From assembly GCA_900557385.1 (NCBI GenBank), contig USSP01000084.1, positions 1 to 7,747 on the forward strand: a stretch of DNA of 7,747 bases, written 5' to 3'. Both the position numbers and the translations under genes were made by a program. Below, one piece after another: positions 5,617 to 7,747 of the stretch; the stretch's first letter is position 1; each line of letters opens with the position of its first letter. The notes beneath the pieces were generated by a model. The model was not told the DNA's origin. It saw only the letters and a list, made by a program, of their open reading frames with translations, and made no database searches. Origin of the DNA: an uncultured Lachnospiraceae bacterium (GTDB lineage: Bacteria; Bacillota; Clostridia; Lachnospirales; Lachnospiraceae).

Positions 5617-7746
5617 ATGGCTTCCATGAATGTTTCCAAACACACTACTCTGTATGCAATCGGACAGGCTGTCAATAAGCTTTATCTGGTCGTATCAGGA
5701 ACCGTAGAAATTCAATGTTCCTGCATTAGCTATACGCTGGGCAAGGGCGATGTTATAGGATTACTGGAATCCTGTGGTGAAACGCATTTCTGCAATTGTG
5801 TAACCCAGGAAGACTGTGTACTGCTTCCGATTCCCTATTCCCACAAGAAGGGCATCGTTCCCATCACCCGGGATAATCGGGACATGACCAATCTGTTCTC
5901 CATTTCCCTGTTTCGCCAGATTATGTATGTCTTTGAAGAATACCGTAAAATGCTGGCACAAAACAAGCGCAGCCTGCGTTTTATAAAGGATACCTATGCC
6001 TATTATCTGGATTTCTGCAACAGTCACTCCTTCGCACCCCAAAGACTGGATGCCCTGACGGAATTACCGGAGCTGACCTTTACCAGACCCATTGAACCCT
6101 GGGAATATTCCTATTATGTAGGATTGCAGGATTTGTTCGGACATCAGGTTGCAGACACCATGGTATCTAACCCGGATGTGTTAAATGGTTTCACCCTGAA
6201 AGCCTATTTCGATATCCGCCGTCTTGTCAGCTGCTGTACCGAGATCTCCGAAATGGATTTAAAGTTAGCCGATATCATTGTCAATGAAGACAAAAAAGAC
6301 CTGTTAGAATGCTTTTCCAGTCTGGTTCACCATACCCCACAGGATGATCCTTCTTATGCAGCCATTCATGCATATACAGAAAAAATGTCACAGGCGGTTG
6401 AACGGCTCCCCCGCATCAATCGTACGCTTCTGGCTGTACGCTTTCAGGAGCATAATGAAAAGGTCTCCGATCTGGAGTCCGGAAAGACTACCGGCATTGC
6501 GGCATTACATAACTCTTGTGAAACCATTCTGCAATACAGTGGCTGTACCTCGCAGATGCGGGAATCTTTTAACAATGCCCTTAATGCATACAAGTCCTTA
6601 AAAGATAAGAATTCCACAGACGAGGAAGCGCACCATATCCGTAAGGATTTAACTGCTCTTTTTTATAAAATCTATACCAATGCATTTATGCAGAGCCTCT
6701 ACGGCGGAGAAATTCCCACCGTTGTGAAAATGTTTTTCCAATTCGGATACATGGATGAAGAACTGGCCGGTTCCGAAAACGCTGCTTATTTATACACGCT
6801 GTGCGAGCAGCTTCCCACCGATCCTTCCTCCGGTATCTACAGTATCTACGAATGGCTCATTGCTATCCATAACGGTGAAAAATCACCTTCCCGAAATGAG
6901 TTTGACCAGGATTATCAGACCTATCTGCGGGAACAGCGCGCCCAGGGACACATTACCGCCCAAGAGGAAGAAGAAGCCTTAAACAATGCCGAGCAGAGGG
7001 TTTTATTTGAATTAAATAATCTCTTTCCCACTGCCAATAAAATGACCTGTGGGCATATTACCACTTTCTGCCCCATTTTCTGTAAAGATCAGATCATCAA
7101 ACCGTTACCGGACTGTCTCGTCAGCGCCGCGTCCATTCATAAGGTTTTAGACAATATCCGCGGCATTGATTTCAGTGCCTTTTACCGGGATACGATTTTT
7201 ACCGCTCCGGAGGCCGGAGTAAACCGGGAATTTGTCCAGATTGAAATTCTTCCTGACTTTATTCTCACCCCCAACATCGGTACCCGGGCCGTTATGTGGC
7301 AGGAAATTGAAGGACGGAAACGTACCACGCCTGCCAGAATGTTACTTTCCATTTTCTCTCTGGAAGACCTGCAGTCCCAGATTACTCACCTGGTAGGGGA
7401 ATTCCGTTGGGAAATGTGCCGCCGTATCCAGGGCGCACGTTGGAACGATTTGTCAGAACGTTCTCTGACCAGCGAATATTTTGATTATGTACAGTTCTAT
7501 CGGAAAAATCATGAATTGTCCACAGAGACAAAAGAGAAAATCAAGACCAATCTGCAGAAAGCGAGAAACAGCTATAAAGAGCTTTTTGTACAGGATTATA
7601 TGATTTGGATTCTCTACGAGAGCAACGGCTCTCCCAGATTAAATAAGGTGGCTAGAAATATTCTTTTCACCTATTGCCCGTTCTCCCATGCTTATCGGGA
7701 ATCGTTGCATTCCAATCCGCTTTACACGGATATGTTTGACCGCTAA
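5617..7746 (+). CDS. Large protein with N-terminal cyclic-nucleotide-binding-like beta-roll; rest unrecognised
   Basis: A 709-aa protein, complete, ending in TAA at 7744-7746. Residues 8 to about 80 look like a cNMP-binding (CRP-type) beta-roll: TLYAIGQAVNKLYLVVSGTVEI, then LGKGDVIGLLES, with the glycines spaced as in that fold. The expected phosphate-binding cassette with its Arg (RTA) is missing. In its place are C53, C59 and C61, and six Cys fall in residues 34-67 (C34, C36, C53, C59, C61, C67). Residues about 95-709 are mostly helical with no domain I recognise. They include an acidic helical stretch TAQEEEEALNNAEQ (448-460), a Cys/His cluster C478, H480, C485, C489, and a basic segment EIEGRKRTTPAR (563-574). 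No helix-turn-helix, kinase or nuclease motif was seen and no membrane segment, so it is probably cytoplasmic. Transcribed divergently from the tetR unit. Gene call is firm, function unknown. Confidence 0.9.
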   Translation: MASMNVSKHTTLYAIGQAVNKLYLVVSGTVEIQCSCISYTLGKGDVIGLLESCGETHFCNCVTQEDCVLLPIPYSHKKGIVPITRDNRDMTNLFSISLFRQIMYVFEEYRKMLAQNKRSLRFIKDTYAYYLDFCNSHSFAPQRLDALTELPELTFTRPIEPWEYSYYVGLQDLFGHQVADTMVSNPDVLNGFTLKAYFDIRRLVSCCTEISEMDLKLADIIVNEDKKDLLECFSSLVHHTPQDDPSYAAIHAYTEKMSQAVERLPRINRTLLAVRFQEHNEKVSDLESGKTTGIAALHNSCETILQYSGCTSQMRESFNNALNAYKSLKDKNSTDEEAHHIRKDLTALFYKIYTNAFMQSLYGGEIPTVVKMFFQFGYMDEELAGSENAAYLYTLCEQLPTDPSSGIYSIYEWLIAIHNGEKSPSRNEFDQDYQTYLREQRAQGHITAQEEEEALNNAEQRVLFELNNLFPTANKMTCGHITTFCPIFCKDQIIKPLPDCLVSAASIHKVLDNIRGIDFSAFYRDTIFTAPEAGVNREFVQIEILPDFILTPNIGTRAVMWQEIEGRKRTTPARMLLSIFSLEDLQSQITHLVGEFRWEMCRRIQGARWNDLSERSLTSEYFDYVQFYRKNHELSTETKEKIKTNLQKARNSYKELFVQDYMIWILYESNGSPRLNKVARNILFTYCPFSHAYRESLHSNPLYTDMFDR

Positions 7747-7747
7747 G

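Noticed and set aside
6466..6495. Walker-A-like string ESGKTTG in the 709-aa protein
   Set aside because: The Gly five residues before GKT is missing (Ser instead), there is no preceding hydrophobic strand and no Walker B was seen.

Overview
The window looks like chromosomal DNA of an anaerobic Firmicute, most likely a clostridial gut species of the Lachnospiraceae type. This is inferred from the PurL type (the single long-chain form typical of clostridia), strong GGAGG-type ribosome binding sites, TATAAT-type promoters and moderate GC. No mobile element, tRNA, rRNA or CRISPR array is visible.

Layout: positions 1-5457 are all read on the minus strand. In order of transcription they hold a 152-aa protein of unknown function (5457-4999), a TetR-family repressor (4934-4350), two AstE/AspA-type zinc deacylase paralogues that overlap by 8 nt (4263-3316 and 3323-2388), and the first 763 codons of purL (2289-1), which runs off the left edge. 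purL has its own sigma-70-type promoter just after the deacylase pair. The four genes before it look like one transcription unit. From 5617 a 709-aa gene is read on the plus strand to 7746. Its N-terminus resembles a cyclic-nucleotide-binding beta-roll and the remainder is unrecognised. The 159-bp gap between the two divergent units carries both promoters.

The most striking signals are two. First, in the deacylase pair one member keeps every catalytic residue (H41, E44, H128, E190), while its partner has Arg, Leu and Tyr at three of these positions, so it is a predicted pseudoenzyme made in tandem with an active paralogue. Second, the 709-aa protein has no recognisable phosphate-binding cassette in its cNMP-like fold and instead has six cysteines within 34 residues there, plus a second Cys/His cluster near residue 480. 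This suggests a metal or redox sensor rather than a cAMP sensor.

How the genes work together is inference. The TetR protein probably controls the deacylase pair and perhaps itself, since inverted repeats lie in front of both. The acyl-amino-acid substrate cannot be read from the sequence. purL appears to be an unrelated housekeeping neighbour.
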